In this document: one piece after another, positions 7,744 through 15,818 of the stretch
Position numbering within the stretch: the first letter of the stretch is position 1
How the letters are laid out: every line of letters starts with the position of its first letter
Assembly: GCA_964391095.1 (NCBI GenBank)
Contig: CAYMJA010000008.1
Coordinates: 1 to 29,061 of the forward strand
DNA from: CAYMJA01 sp964391095
GTDB taxonomy: Bacteria; Patescibacteriota; Minisyncoccia; Minisyncoccales; GWA2-38-27
DNA: 29,061 nucleotides
Direction of reading: 5' to 3'
Made by a program: the position numbers and the translations under genes
The notes under the pieces: model-generated
Database searches by the model: none
What the model was told of the DNA's origin: nothing
What the model saw: only the letters and a program-made list of their open reading frames with translations

Positions 7744-8187
7744 TTAAAGCAGTTTTTGGGCAGTTCCTTGGGCATCAAGAATTTCATTAACCAATTTATC
7801 TGCTTCTTTGTTTTTCTCCCGCGGAATCAATCTAAATTTTATTTTCTTAAAATCAAATTTCAAATTCCAAACCTCTAAAAATAAGGGTTGAATTTTTTCA
7901 TCTAAAACTTTGTACTGGCTATTTAACTGTTTTACCAAAAGTTCAGAATCAGATTTTATTTCAACCTCTGAATTCTTTGCCAATTTTTTTCCAAACAAGG
8001 CCTTAAATTTTTTTAGAGCAAAAATTGCAGCTCTATATTCTGCCTGATTATTAGTAAAATTATCTCCCAAATATTCAGAATACTTTCTTATAATTTGCTT
8101 TTTCTCATTGCAAAAAACTATCCCCACTCCGGCTGGACCCGGATTACCGCGCGAACCACCATCAGTATAGATTACAATTTTTTTCAT
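7744..8187 (-). CDS. rnhA: Ribonuclease HI
   Basis: RNase HI cuts the RNA strand of RNA-DNA hybrids in the cytoplasm. At 147 residues it is of the usual size. The catalytic acids are visible: Asp in YTDGGSRGNPG (about residue 9), Glu in NNQAEYRAA (about 49), Asp in KSDSELLVKQL (about 77), and Asp in the C-terminal NKEADKLVNE. The start overlaps the stop of the upstream DHH gene by 4 bases (ATGA), so the genes are translationally coupled. The transcript ends at the bidirectional terminator shared with rnpB. Confidence 0.94.
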   Translation of the reverse strand: MKKIVIYTDGGSRGNPGPAGVGIVFCNEKKQIIRKYSEYLGDNFTNNQAEYRAAIFALKKFKALFGKKLAKNSEVEIKSDSELLVKQLNSQYKVLDEKIQPLFLEVWNLKFDFKKIKFRLIPREKNKEADKLVNEILDAQGTAQKLL

Positions 8188-9335
8188 GTTAATTTAAAAT
8201 ATTCAATCAAGCAATTCTTAAATTCCTCTATATTCTCATTTTTTATACTAAATCCGGCTGCCTGAGGATGTCCTCCGTAGAGTATAAGGTTCTTTGAACA
8301 ACTCTTCATTGCCTCAACTGTATTAAACCCAGCCGGCGCTCTAATACTTCCCTGACTTTCTGTTTTACCCTTTTTAAACAAAAATACTGGTTTCTGGTAT
8401 TCTGGAACAATTATTGAAGCTACAACCCCCAGTAAAATTAATTCCCAATCTGAACTACCTTCAAAAATAATAGAATCTGTCGGCTCTTTAAAAATTTTAT
8501 CTCTAACCTCTTCTATTATTTCCCTTATTCTTATTTTCTTTTGAGTGCTTTTCTCAAAGAATTTTGCTGTCAATTGTTCCGCTTCTTTTTTATCCAAACT
8601 GGTTAAAATACGAAAAGAAGCCGGTAATTTGTTTTCAACATCACGAATATTCAAAAGAGAATTAATTTTAGAAACCCGCTCAAGCAAAGGTAAAGATTTA
8701 AAAACATCTAATCCGAATAAGGCCTGAATTCCCGGCCGCCAGCTTGTTTCTAAATATTTTAATCCCTCTTCAATCATTACTTTATTTTCATCAATCCTCG
8801 GCATCATATCAGCAATAGTGGCCATAGTTACTAATTCTAAAAAATTTCTTCTTAAACTTTCTGACATCTTTTCCATTAAAAGAAGCTTAGCTAATCTAAA
8901 AACAATGCCGACATTAGCAAAATATTTAAAGGGATACTTGTCTCCTTTTTGTTTAGGGTCAACAATAATGGAGGCCGAGGGAAGTTTGTCTAATATTTCA
9001 TGATGGTCAATTATTACCACCTCAAAACCTAATTTTCCGGCTATTTTTACTTCTTTAAAATTCCCAATGCCACAATCCAAAACTAAAAATAAAGCAGGGG
9101 CATACTTTTTTAAATATCTTAAAGCTTTTTCATTTATTCCATAACCCTCTTCTCTATCAGGAAAATAAACCTCTCTAACCCTACCCCCTAAATTCTCTAT
9201 AGCTTCTTTGAGGATAATAACTGAAGATACTCCATCTAAATCTGCGTCCCCATAAAGAATTATTCTTTCTTCAGAATTTATTGCTTTTAAAATCCGATTA
9301 GCTGTTTTTTTTAGATTTTTAATCTCAGCTGCCAT
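8184..9335 (-). CDS. DHH/DHHA1 family RecJ-like phosphoesterase
   Basis: This 383-residue DHH protein has the N-terminal metal motifs GDADLDGVSS (about 30-39), LVLDCGIG and IDHHE. A C-terminal DHHA1 domain carries the GGHPQAAGFSIK motif. RecJ is a 5'-3' single-strand DNA exonuclease. This protein is about 180 residues shorter than a full RecJ and lacks room for the C-terminal OB/domain III region, so it may be a minimal RecJ or act on another nucleic-acid substrate. Oligoribonuclease activity (NrnA-like) is the main alternative. It overlaps pgk by 11 bases and rnhA by 4. Confidence 0.85.
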   Translation of the reverse strand: MAAEIKNLKKTANRILKAINSEERIILYGDADLDGVSSVIILKEAIENLGGRVREVYFPDREEGYGINEKALRYLKKYAPALFLVLDCGIGNFKEVKIAGKLGFEVVIIDHHEILDKLPSASIIVDPKQKGDKYPFKYFANVGIVFRLAKLLLMEKMSESLRRNFLELVTMATIADMMPRIDENKVMIEEGLKYLETSWRPGIQALFGLDVFKSLPLLERVSKINSLLNIRDVENKLPASFRILTSLDKKEAEQLTAKFFEKSTQKKIRIREIIEEVRDKIFKEPTDSIIFEGSSDWELILLGVVASIIVPEYQKPVFLFKKGKTESQGSIRAPAGFNTVEAMKSCSKNLILYGGHPQAAGFSIKNENIEEFKNCLIEYFKLT

Positions 9336-10548
9336 AGTAACCTAATGCTTTTAAGCCAGGAAGTTCTTCGCCAGAAAGAAATTGCAGTATCGCTCCCCCA
9401 CCAGTAGAGATATGGTCAAATTTGTCTTTTAATCCAAATTTGGATAAAGCAAAGATAGTATCTCCTCCACCAGCAATTTTAAATGCCTGATGATTTCTAA
9501 CAACTTTCTCAGCGATATCTTTTGTCCCTTTTTCAAATAGAGGATTTTCAAAAAACCCAAGGGGACCTGACCAAATAATCATTTTAGCATCTTCAATTAT
9601 TTTGGAAAATATCTTAACTGTTTCCGGCCCGATATCTAAAAGTAGTTCATCTTTTCTTACCTTTCCGGGCGCTGATTCTCGAACATAAATCTTACCTGTA
9701 TCATTTGGAGATACTATGGCGTCTATTGGAAGATGAAGTTTAGTAGAGGTTAAATTAAACTCACGGATTTCTTTTACTGTCTCCTCTGATGGCCAGGGTC
9801 TTCCAACACAAATTCCCTTCACTATTAAAATAGTATTGGCTATTTTCCCTCCTATAAGCAAATGGTCGGCTTTTTCTAAAAATTGTTTGATAAATTTGCT
9901 TTTAGTTGAGATTTTAGCACCGCCAATAATTACTACTAAGGGTCGCCAGGGATTTTCTAAAACCTTAGAGAGAATCCTGACTTCTTTTTCAAATAACAAG
10001 CCAGCTCCAGAAGGCAAGTATTCAGGAATTCCTACAATTGAGGCATGGGCTCTGTGCGAACAACCAAAGGCATCATTGATATAAACATCGCCTAATTTTG
10101 AGAGCTCTTTGGCAAAATTCCGGTCGTTTTCCCTTTCTTCTTTGTGAAACCTTAAATTCTCTAAAAGTAAAATCTCCCCTATTTTCATTTCCATTGTTTG
10201 TTTCTCAACTTCTTTATCAATACAATCATCTAAAAATTTAACTTCTTTACCCAATAATTCTTTTAATCTTAAAGCAATGGGTTTTAAACTAAACCCAGCA
10301 CCATTTTTTTTAGAAAAGTGGTGCTGGGTAAATTTTTGCCCTTCTTCGGGATTGCCTAAATGACTGATTAAAACCACCTTGGCCTTATTTTTAATTAAAT
10401 ATTTAATAGTAGGAACGGTCTGTTTAATTTTGAAATCATCTAAAATTTTAGGACTAGGGGAAAAGCTATAATCTAAAGGAACATTGAAATCACATCTTAC
10501 TAACACTCTTTTATTTTTAATATCAAGCCCTTTAATAGTTTTAAACAT
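9325..10548 (-). CDS. pgk: Phosphoglycerate kinase, with in-frame palindromic insert
   Basis: PGK transfers the acyl phosphate of 1,3-bisphosphoglycerate to ADP in glycolysis. The 407-residue protein has the substrate motif VRCDFNVPL (about 17-25), ENLRFHKEE, FGCSHRAHAS, GGAKISTKSKF, the hinge SGPLGFFE and the nucleotide loop GGGDTIFA, ending in STGGGA. Between ISHLGNP and FSLKP there are about 14 extra residues (about 73-86, FTQHHFSKKNGAGF). They are encoded by a perfect inverted repeat, so the protein is slightly longer than usual. The start ATG has no Shine-Dalgarno. A palindromic repeat lies directly upstream. Confidence 0.95.
   Translation of the reverse strand: MFKTIKGLDIKNKRVLVRCDFNVPLDYSFSPSPKILDDFKIKQTVPTIKYLIKNKAKVVLISHLGNPEEGQKFTQHHFSKKNGAGFSLKPIALRLKELLGKEVKFLDDCIDKEVEKQTMEMKIGEILLLENLRFHKEERENDRNFAKELSKLGDVYINDAFGCSHRAHASIVGIPEYLPSGAGLLFEKEVRILSKVLENPWRPLVVIIGGAKISTKSKFIKQFLEKADHLLIGGKIANTILIVKGICVGRPWPSEETVKEIREFNLTSTKLHLPIDAIVSPNDTGKIYVRESAPGKVRKDELLLDIGPETVKIFSKIIEDAKMIIWSGPLGFFENPLFEKGTKDIAEKVVRNHQAFKIAGGGDTIFALSKFGLKDKFDHISTGGGAILQFLSGEELPGLKALGYYGS
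10293..10329. repeat. Palindromic element inserted in frame in pgk
   Basis: Perfect 11-base arms ACCCAGCACCA (10293-10303) and TGGTGCTGGGT (10319-10329) flank a 15-base AT-rich loop. The arm core CCCAGCACCA differs by one base from CCCCGCACCA in the elements at 2887 and 22788. It encodes the extra residues about 73-86 of PGK. Confidence 0.7.
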
Positions 10549-10556
10549 ATTAATTT

Positions 10557-10619
10557 AAGAATATATGATAATTCCTTAGCGAATCAAGGTTCTGACGAGC
10601 GTTAGCGAGGCAGGTTCTT
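10557..10619. repeat. 63-base palindromic repeat, intergenic copy
   Basis: This copy lies between the ATPase gene and pgk and touches the ATPase stop codon. It aligns with the lepA insert (4332-4389, opposite strand) over its whole length, including 20 identical bases. The differences are a few substitutions and small indels around the GAGCG..AGCGAG hairpin. Confidence 0.75.
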
Positions 10620-12282
10620 AATTCTCGTCGGGTTTTTTAATTTCACCTAATGTTTCCTCTAAGGTTTTTTTTAACTCTTCTAAATTAACGGGTTTCCTTT
10701 CTCTTTTTTGAGACTTAGGGAATTTCTTTGATTCTCTAAAGGGGATTGGTTCTTCTTTTACTGCCTGTTCTAAAGAAATGGTTTTATCCCGGCTTTGTTG
10801 AAAACCCTCAGTCGCAGGGCGATCGGAGTACGCTCTCTGGGTTGTTTCTTTAGCTGTTCTTAGTTTTTTTAAACAGGATTTGCAATAAACCGGTCTTTTT
10901 CCATCCGGGGGAAACACTACTTTGGTGGGTTTGCCGCACGAAGAACAAACAGCATCATAAAGAACAGGGGGTTGTTTGGGCTGAATACCAACACCTGATT
11001 CTTTTAAAAAGCCAGCCCATTTAGTAATGCTTTGTTCTACGTTTTCCCGCGGGGTTCCGTATCTCTCCCGGGAAACTTTTATAATTCTCTCTTTGTTTGA
11101 CTCTTCAAGCCGTCTGGGAAATGGAGCCAAAGTACAAGCTGAAAAAGGTCTTCCAGCCACTCCGTCAATCATTAATTTTAAATAAATATTATACTTCGCT
11201 AAATTAACAAGGTCTAGACTGGTAAATTCCGGACTAAACTCTTTTTCTAAAAACTCAGCGTCTTCTGCCCCAACTCGGAAACAAATTAAAGTCCCAACAT
11301 TTCCGAAAACAGCATCTCTCACCTTTTCATCCATCTGAGCAATGTACTGGTGAGCTAAAATTAAAGCCAATCTATATTTTCTTGCTTCTGATAAGATATT
11401 AGCAAAAGATTCTGTAGCAAAGTTTTGGAATTCATCAACATATAAAAAGAAGTCCTTTCTCTTTTCTTCGGGCGTATCAACGCGAGACATAGCAGCTAAT
11501 TGAATCTTGGTAATTAAAAGAGACCCCAAGAGCATTGAATTATCCTCTCCTATTTTTCCTTTTGATAAATTTAAAATTAAAATTTTCCCTTTATCCATCA
11601 CCTCCCGCATATCAATGGTAGATTTAGTCTGACCAATCATATTTCGGATTAAGGGAGCGGAAATAAACTGGCCGACTTTGTTTTGAATAGCCGCTGTTGC
11701 CTCAACCTCATATCTTTGGTTATAACGGGCAAATTCATTAACCCAAAATGCTTTGATAACCGGGTCGGTAACATTGTCTACTACCTTCTTTCGAAATTCA
11801 GGGTCAGATAACATCCGATTAATCCCCAAGAGGGTGGAACCAGGATATTCAAGAAGAGCTAAAATAGAATTGTTTAAAATATACTCCATTCGGGCAGACC
11901 AAACATCAGGCCAAATTTTTTTAAAAACCCCCATAAGGCCGCCGGCTATCAAATGCCGATATTCAATATCCACCTTTTCCATAACATTAAAGGCGATAGG
12001 ATAATTTAAATCGGCAGGATTAACATAAATAACATCGTTAATTCTATGAGAAGGAATAAAATCCAATAACTCTTCTGCTGCCTCTCCGTGAGGGTCAACA
12101 AAACCTACTCCCTTGCCATTTTGAATGTCTTGAATAGCCATATTTTGGAGCATCGCTGTTTTACCCATTCCGGTTTTACCGACAACATAAACATGCCGGC
12201 GCCTGTCGTCAATTCTAATACCAAACTTTTTCAAGACATTACGGTAAGTTGTTTCAGCAAAAAAATCTATATCAGCATTCAT
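10618..12282 (-). CDS. VirD4/HerA-like conjugation-type ATPase with zinc ribbon
   Basis: This is a hexameric-type P-loop ATPase of 554 residues in the family annotated as type IV secretion DNA-binding/TraM-recognition ATPases. It has a Walker A (GKTGMGKT, about 35-42), 'GVGFVDPHGEAAEEL', a Walker B (FLYVDEFQNF, about 280) and the following 'SEARKYRLALILAHQYIAQM' sensor region. A C-terminal zinc ribbon of two Cys pairs (CSSCG about 443 and YCKSC about 466) leads into a charged tail. It has no transmembrane helix; the neighbouring membrane gene probably supplies the anchor. I chose ATG 12282; a longer open frame reaches 12438 but would overlap the upstream gene. No ribosome binding site is visible. 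The role may be DNA pumping, secretion or competence, and is not proven. Confidence 0.85.
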   Translation of the reverse strand: MNADIDFFAETTYRNVLKKFGIRIDDRRRHVYVVGKTGMGKTAMLQNMAIQDIQNGKGVGFVDPHGEAAEELLDFIPSHRINDVIYVNPADLNYPIAFNVMEKVDIEYRHLIAGGLMGVFKKIWPDVWSARMEYILNNSILALLEYPGSTLLGINRMLSDPEFRKKVVDNVTDPVIKAFWVNEFARYNQRYEVEATAAIQNKVGQFISAPLIRNMIGQTKSTIDMREVMDKGKILILNLSKGKIGEDNSMLLGSLLITKIQLAAMSRVDTPEEKRKDFFLYVDEFQNFATESFANILSEARKYRLALILAHQYIAQMDEKVRDAVFGNVGTLICFRVGAEDAEFLEKEFSPEFTSLDLVNLAKYNIYLKLMIDGVAGRPFSACTLAPFPRRLEESNKERIIKVSRERYGTPRENVEQSITKWAGFLKESGVGIQPKQPPVLYDAVCSSCGKPTKVVFPPDGKRPVYCKSCLKKLRTAKETTQRAYSDRPATEGFQQSRDKTISLEQAVKEEPIPFRESKKFPKSQKRERKPVNLEELKKTLEETLGEIKKPDEN

Positions 12283-12364
12283 AAGACTAAAGTAAAATAT
12301 TAAATAATATAAATAAGAGCGAAAAGAGCAAGAGAACAATCCTTCAAAGTGGGTTGTCGAGCGA

Positions 12365-13705
12365 TTATTCTGTCGGCAGTCCCGAGGGGGCTTCTCCTTT
12401 CTTCGCTTCAACTCGAGGAACAAAAGGTGCCGGAGCAACCCTTCTGCCGGTGAAGTGAAATAAGGTAGCTAATTCTTCGGTATTTAAGATAAAAGTTCCA
12501 CCCGGCCGAGGAAAATAAAGACCTACTCTTGATTTATATTTCCTGAAAATCGCTCTTTTCCTTGTGTATATTCTTCTTCTACGAAAAAAATTTAAGGGCA
12601 AGAACCAGCTTTTGTCAACTTTAGTAATAGAAGGGTTTCCACAAGGTCTTAAACCGTTAAGGTTATAAGTTGTAAAGGAATTAAAAAAGCCAAAAATGAG
12701 CCGGGCATTGGGCGCAAAAAAAACATTTCTCTTGCCAAGATAAATGAATCTAATATTAGTTGTAAAACCGGGTTTAGACATTTTTTCTTCCACTCCGGCA
12801 ACCACTTCTCTTTCCCCTGGAGTAAGTTTCATTTCAGGAGGGATAAGTTCTTTTTCCTCCTTTTCGGGTTTGCCCGGCACTTCGCCGGTAATCAAAATAT
12901 CAGTAGCTTCTAAAATCATCGGCCTTTCAGGGAGGGTTTTTTTTACTCTTTTGGCAAGCATATCTCTTACCTTTTCTCCTTTTTTTACCCACTTGCCCGT
13001 CTTTTCAGGTTCGGCGGTAATCTGAACCCAAAGCTGCTCTCCGGGCTTTATCTTTGCCATCGCCTCTAAAAGACCGGCTAAAGGATCAATTCTTTTCTCT
13101 TCCAGAGCCTCTCTTTCTGTTTCAAATCCCTTATAGGTCTTAATCGGATAAGAGTCTTCTTTAAAAAGTTGGTAATCATCACCCCAAAGGTCCCAATCTT
13201 TATTTGGAATATCTTGAGGAACGTATCTAGTGTAATCATCTGCTACCGAAATCTCGACCTCTGGATATTGAGCATAGATAACTGATTCAATGGGGTCTCG
13301 CTTTTCTTGAGGAATTCTAATAAAAAAATGAGGCTCTCCGCCAATAGAAGCAATCTCAAAGGAACAAGAAAGCTGAAGTTTACCGTTAATCCATTTCTGC
13401 CACCAGCCTATAGACTCCCAAAAAATTTGATAAATGCCGGCCATTACAGTTTCCATTGCTCTAATCGGCTTTAAAACTTCTTTTGGCATCCTGACCTCAA
13501 GCAAAATAAGCTTTTGTTTAGGAAACCAAACATCTATTCCTCTCCACCAAAGCCAAAAAAAGGAAAGAAACTTCCATAAAATAAAAGGAAGTGGCAACCA
13601 CCACCAAGATTTAAAAATCTGCCAAGCAGGAGAGAGAATCGGAGAGAAAATCGGAGCTAAAAATTTATATAAAGCTAAAATTTGAGAAGAAAAGAAGTCT
13701 ACCAT
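12365..13705 (-). CDS. Conserved CPR membrane protein paired with the ATPase
   Basis: This 446-residue protein has two aromatic-rich membrane segments at the N-terminus (about residues 5-60, many Trp). A soluble domain containing 'AMETVMAGIYQ', 'PHFFIRIPQ' and 'QYPEVEISVADDY' follows. The C-terminal segment 'FILNTEELATLFHFTG' is of the type found just before the ATPase core in larger coupling proteins. I believe this is the CPR family called DUF8128, but I cannot verify the name. It lies 82 bases upstream of the ATPase gene. The pair looks like one membrane coupling protein split into an anchor/sensor and a motor. It is 4 bases from the regulator gene upstream. Confidence 0.7.
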   Translation of the reverse strand: MVDFFSSQILALYKFLAPIFSPILSPAWQIFKSWWWLPLPFILWKFLSFFWLWWRGIDVWFPKQKLILLEVRMPKEVLKPIRAMETVMAGIYQIFWESIGWWQKWINGKLQLSCSFEIASIGGEPHFFIRIPQEKRDPIESVIYAQYPEVEISVADDYTRYVPQDIPNKDWDLWGDDYQLFKEDSYPIKTYKGFETEREALEEKRIDPLAGLLEAMAKIKPGEQLWVQITAEPEKTGKWVKKGEKVRDMLAKRVKKTLPERPMILEATDILITGEVPGKPEKEEKELIPPEMKLTPGEREVVAGVEEKMSKPGFTTNIRFIYLGKRNVFFAPNARLIFGFFNSFTTYNLNGLRPCGNPSITKVDKSWFLPLNFFRRRRIYTRKRAIFRKYKSRVGLYFPRPGGTFILNTEELATLFHFTGRRVAPAPFVPRVEAKKGEAPSGLPTE

Positions 13706-13709
13706 CGTA

Positions 13710-14783
13710 TTAGGCCTCTTTAATGGGGTTTATTGTATATTTTCCCTGGGAGTCCTTTAAGAAATATTCTTTATTCTGTAAATTTAAGAAAACCGTATTT
13801 TCTTTTACAACACGTTGCTTCAAAACTTTTCTTAAAATCTCTTCTTTTGATAAAGGTCTTTTTGATTCTCTTAGGGTGTTAAAAATTACATCTTTTACTA
13901 CCCCGGATGTATAGCCCCATTCTTTCAAAGCGTAAAGACCCCTGCCAACCAAAATAAATCGCGAATCCTTAATTAGTTCATTATGCACGGTAGCAACGTG
14001 GACCTCTCCTTTTTGAGACAAAAAAGAGGAATTTTTTATAAGGTCACTTATTTGAGTAAAGTGTAAAGGTTTTTTTTCTCTTTTTAAAACCAAGTAAGAT
14101 TTATCTTTTACCCCCCGGGGATTAATTTCTAACCAATTTTTTAAACCAAATTGACCTTCAGAATTCTTTTGAATTTCTTTTGAAATCTCAAGATGGGAAT
14201 TAAAAATATCTTTACTTAACTTTCTATTGGAGATTTTTAAAAGATTTGTTTTTTGAATCCTAAAAAGTTTATCTAAGACAAAAGGTCTTTTTTTATTTTC
14301 AAGTTCTTTGATGGTTGATTTTACAATCTTTTTAACAAGGTCTACGGATTCCTTTTTCCTGGTCCAAAAAGAATAAAAGTCCTGTGTTTCTGGAATTTTT
14401 TCAAAATTATCTCCTATGGTTAACAGAAAGAAAACATGATTTTGAGAGCTTTCTCCACCTAAAAACTTAAGAAGTGTCTCTTCTTTTTTAATATCACCAA
14501 AAGATTTAAGAACATTATCAAAATATCGAAAAACACCTTGATACTCTTTAATTCTTGACTGAATTTCCGGAAAGCCCTCTTTTTCTATCTGACGAACCCG
14601 TTCTCTGGTAATGCTATAACTTTCTCCAATAGTTTCTAATGTTTCTCTCTTTGCTGCCTGCCCTGCACCGAACTTGTTCTGGTACGGGGTACCTAAACCA
14701 AAACGCCTCTCAATAATATCGGTTGTTCTTTGAGGTAAATTCTTTAAAAAACTTGAACAAATTTTTTGGTAATTGAATTTCAT
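13710..14783 (-). CDS. Sigma region 4-like plus HARE-HTH DNA-binding protein
   Basis: The 357-residue protein begins with a sigma-70 region 4-like helix-turn-helix (residues about 12-65: RTTDIIERRFGL...RETLETIGESYSITRERVRQIEKEG). A helical linker follows. The C-terminal part at about 235-285 resembles the HARE-HTH fold of RpoE delta ('KPLHFTQISDLIKNSSF...VHNELIKDSRFILVGRGLYALKEWGY'). It lacks sigma region 2, so it is not a full sigma factor; an RNA polymerase-associated regulator is a reasonable inference. An in-frame palindrome adds residues about 31-44 inside the region 4 module. It has its own promoter overlapped by a palindromic operator. Confidence 0.8.
   Translation of the reverse strand: MKFNYQKICSSFLKNLPQRTTDIIERRFGLGTPYQNKFGAGQAAKRETLETIGESYSITRERVRQIEKEGFPEIQSRIKEYQGVFRYFDNVLKSFGDIKKEETLLKFLGGESSQNHVFFLLTIGDNFEKIPETQDFYSFWTRKKESVDLVKKIVKSTIKELENKKRPFVLDKLFRIQKTNLLKISNRKLSKDIFNSHLEISKEIQKNSEGQFGLKNWLEINPRGVKDKSYLVLKREKKPLHFTQISDLIKNSSFLSQKGEVHVATVHNELIKDSRFILVGRGLYALKEWGYTSGVVKDVIFNTLRESKRPLSKEEILRKVLKQRVVKENTVFLNLQNKEYFLKDSQGKYTINPIKEA
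14661..14689. repeat. Palindromic element inserted in frame in the sigma-like gene
   Basis: The arms are CCCTGCACC (14661-14669) and GGTACGGGG (14681-14689). The right arm and its C-A mismatch are shared with the element at 22788-22819. It encodes GTPYQNKFGAGQAA, which separates RFGL from RETLE, two motifs normally only a few residues apart in sigma region 4. Confidence 0.7.
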
Positions 14784-14809
14784 AAGTCTAAAAAATTGTT
14801 ATATTTATT

Positions 14810-14839
14810 ATATACTAAATAGCAGACTATTTAGTATAT
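14810..14839. promoter_or_regulatory. Palindromic operator candidate
   Basis: Perfect 13-base arms (ATATACTAAATAG / CTATTTAGTATAT) surround a 4-base centre, CAGA. The site begins in the -10 region and covers the transcription start of the sigma-like gene, the usual place for a repressor operator. A related core, AAATAGCCGACTATT, occurs at 20477-20491. Confidence 0.6.
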
Positions 14840-14866
14840 TCAACCATTTTTAAATACCATTGTCAA
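14838..14866 (-). promoter_or_regulatory. Promoter of the sigma-like gene
   Basis: A perfect TTGACA (14861-14866), a 17-base spacer and a weak -10 TTGAAT (14838-14843) preceded by TGG, an extended -10. It is located in the 100 bases between secF and the sigma-like gene. Confidence 0.6.
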
Positions 14867-14883
14867 CCCCTTATACTTGATAT

Positions 14884-15786
14884 TTAATACTTATGACGCT
14901 TTTGCCGCCATTTAAACCAAACCAGTAATATGGGGCTAGCTAAAAAAATTGAAGAATAAGTACCAGCTATAATGCCCAAAATTAAAGCTAGGGCAAAATA
15001 CTTTAGGGTCTCTCCGCCAAAAAGAAAAATTGCTAAAACAACGAACAAAGTAGTCAGGGCAGTATTAATCTGGCGAGCCAGGGTCTGATTTAAACTTCTA
15101 TCAATAATCTCTCCAAAAAGACCTCCTCTTTTTAAGAGATTTTCTCTTATTCTATCAAAAACTACTACGGTGTTATTAACCGAATACCCTACAACAGCAA
15201 GAAGAGCAGTAATCACGGGAATAGAAATCTCAATGTTGTAAATTTTTCCTAAAACGGAAAAAACCCCTAAAGGAATCAATATGTCATGAAAAAGAGCAAG
15301 AACACTGGCTATCCCATATTGCCAGGACCTTAGGGGTCTTTGAATCCTTCTAAAAGCCAGGGCAATATATAAAACTATTGATAATAAAACCAGGATTATA
15401 ACAATTTTTGTTTTTTGTTTTAATTCTCTGCCAATTGTAGGTCCTATTGATTCAAACCGCTTTTCTTCTATTATTTTCTTTCCTCCATTAAGTTTCTCTA
15501 AAATCTGCTGATGGGTCTCTTCTTTAATGTCTTTCATTCTTAAAATAACCCCTTTCTCATCAGTTGGCTGAATAAAAACAGTACCTAACTCAATATCAGT
15601 TAATTGCTCTAATATTTCCTGGTTTGAGGGTCTATTTTCGTTATATTCTATTTCCAGAATACTCCCACCAGTAAAATCAATTCCTAATTTCAAGCCAAAA
15701 ATAATAAAAGAAATAATACTTGCCAAAATCAAGACACCAGAAAAAATGAAATAGATTTTGCGATATTTTGTAAAAGGAATATTCAT
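14884..15786 (-). CDS. secF: SecF, protein-export membrane protein
   Basis: SecF works with SecD to use the proton motive force in late steps of Sec export. The 300-residue protein has the N-terminal helix, the conserved 'LGIDFTGGSILEIEY' at about 30-44, the P1-like periplasmic domain, and five further hydrophobic helices. These include 'ALLAVVGYSVNNTVVVFDRIRENL', the SecF helix 4 signature. The gene follows secD by 32 bases in the hpf-secA-secD-secF order. Length is normal. Confidence 0.95.
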   Translation of the reverse strand: MNIPFTKYRKIYFIFSGVLILASIISFIIFGLKLGIDFTGGSILEIEYNENRPSNQEILEQLTDIELGTVFIQPTDEKGVILRMKDIKEETHQQILEKLNGGKKIIEEKRFESIGPTIGRELKQKTKIVIILVLLSIVLYIALAFRRIQRPLRSWQYGIASVLALFHDILIPLGVFSVLGKIYNIEISIPVITALLAVVGYSVNNTVVVFDRIRENLLKRGGLFGEIIDRSLNQTLARQINTALTTLFVVLAIFLFGGETLKYFALALILGIIAGTYSSIFLASPILLVWFKWRQKRHKY

Positions 15787-15818
15787 AACTGATAGTTTTG
15801 GATTTTAGGCTTTTTATT

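Noticed and set aside
10795..10845. Possible further palindromic insert in the ATPase tail (CCCT..AGGG near 10817)
   Set aside because: The stem is only 4 bases and there is no clear similarity to the other elements; the tail is naturally variable.
12283..12438. N-terminal extension of the ATPase gene
   Set aside because: It would overlap the upstream membrane gene and adds a sequence with no family resemblance. The ATG at 12282 begins shortly before the conserved core.
12875..12895. Small hairpin CCGGC/GCCGG inside the membrane protein gene
   Set aside because: A five-base stem in coding sequence is expected by chance and matches no other element.
14810..14839. The 30-base palindrome as a XerCD dif site
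   Set aside because: Arm length is close, but the arms lack the usual dif half-site pattern, and its place on a promoter start fits an operator better.
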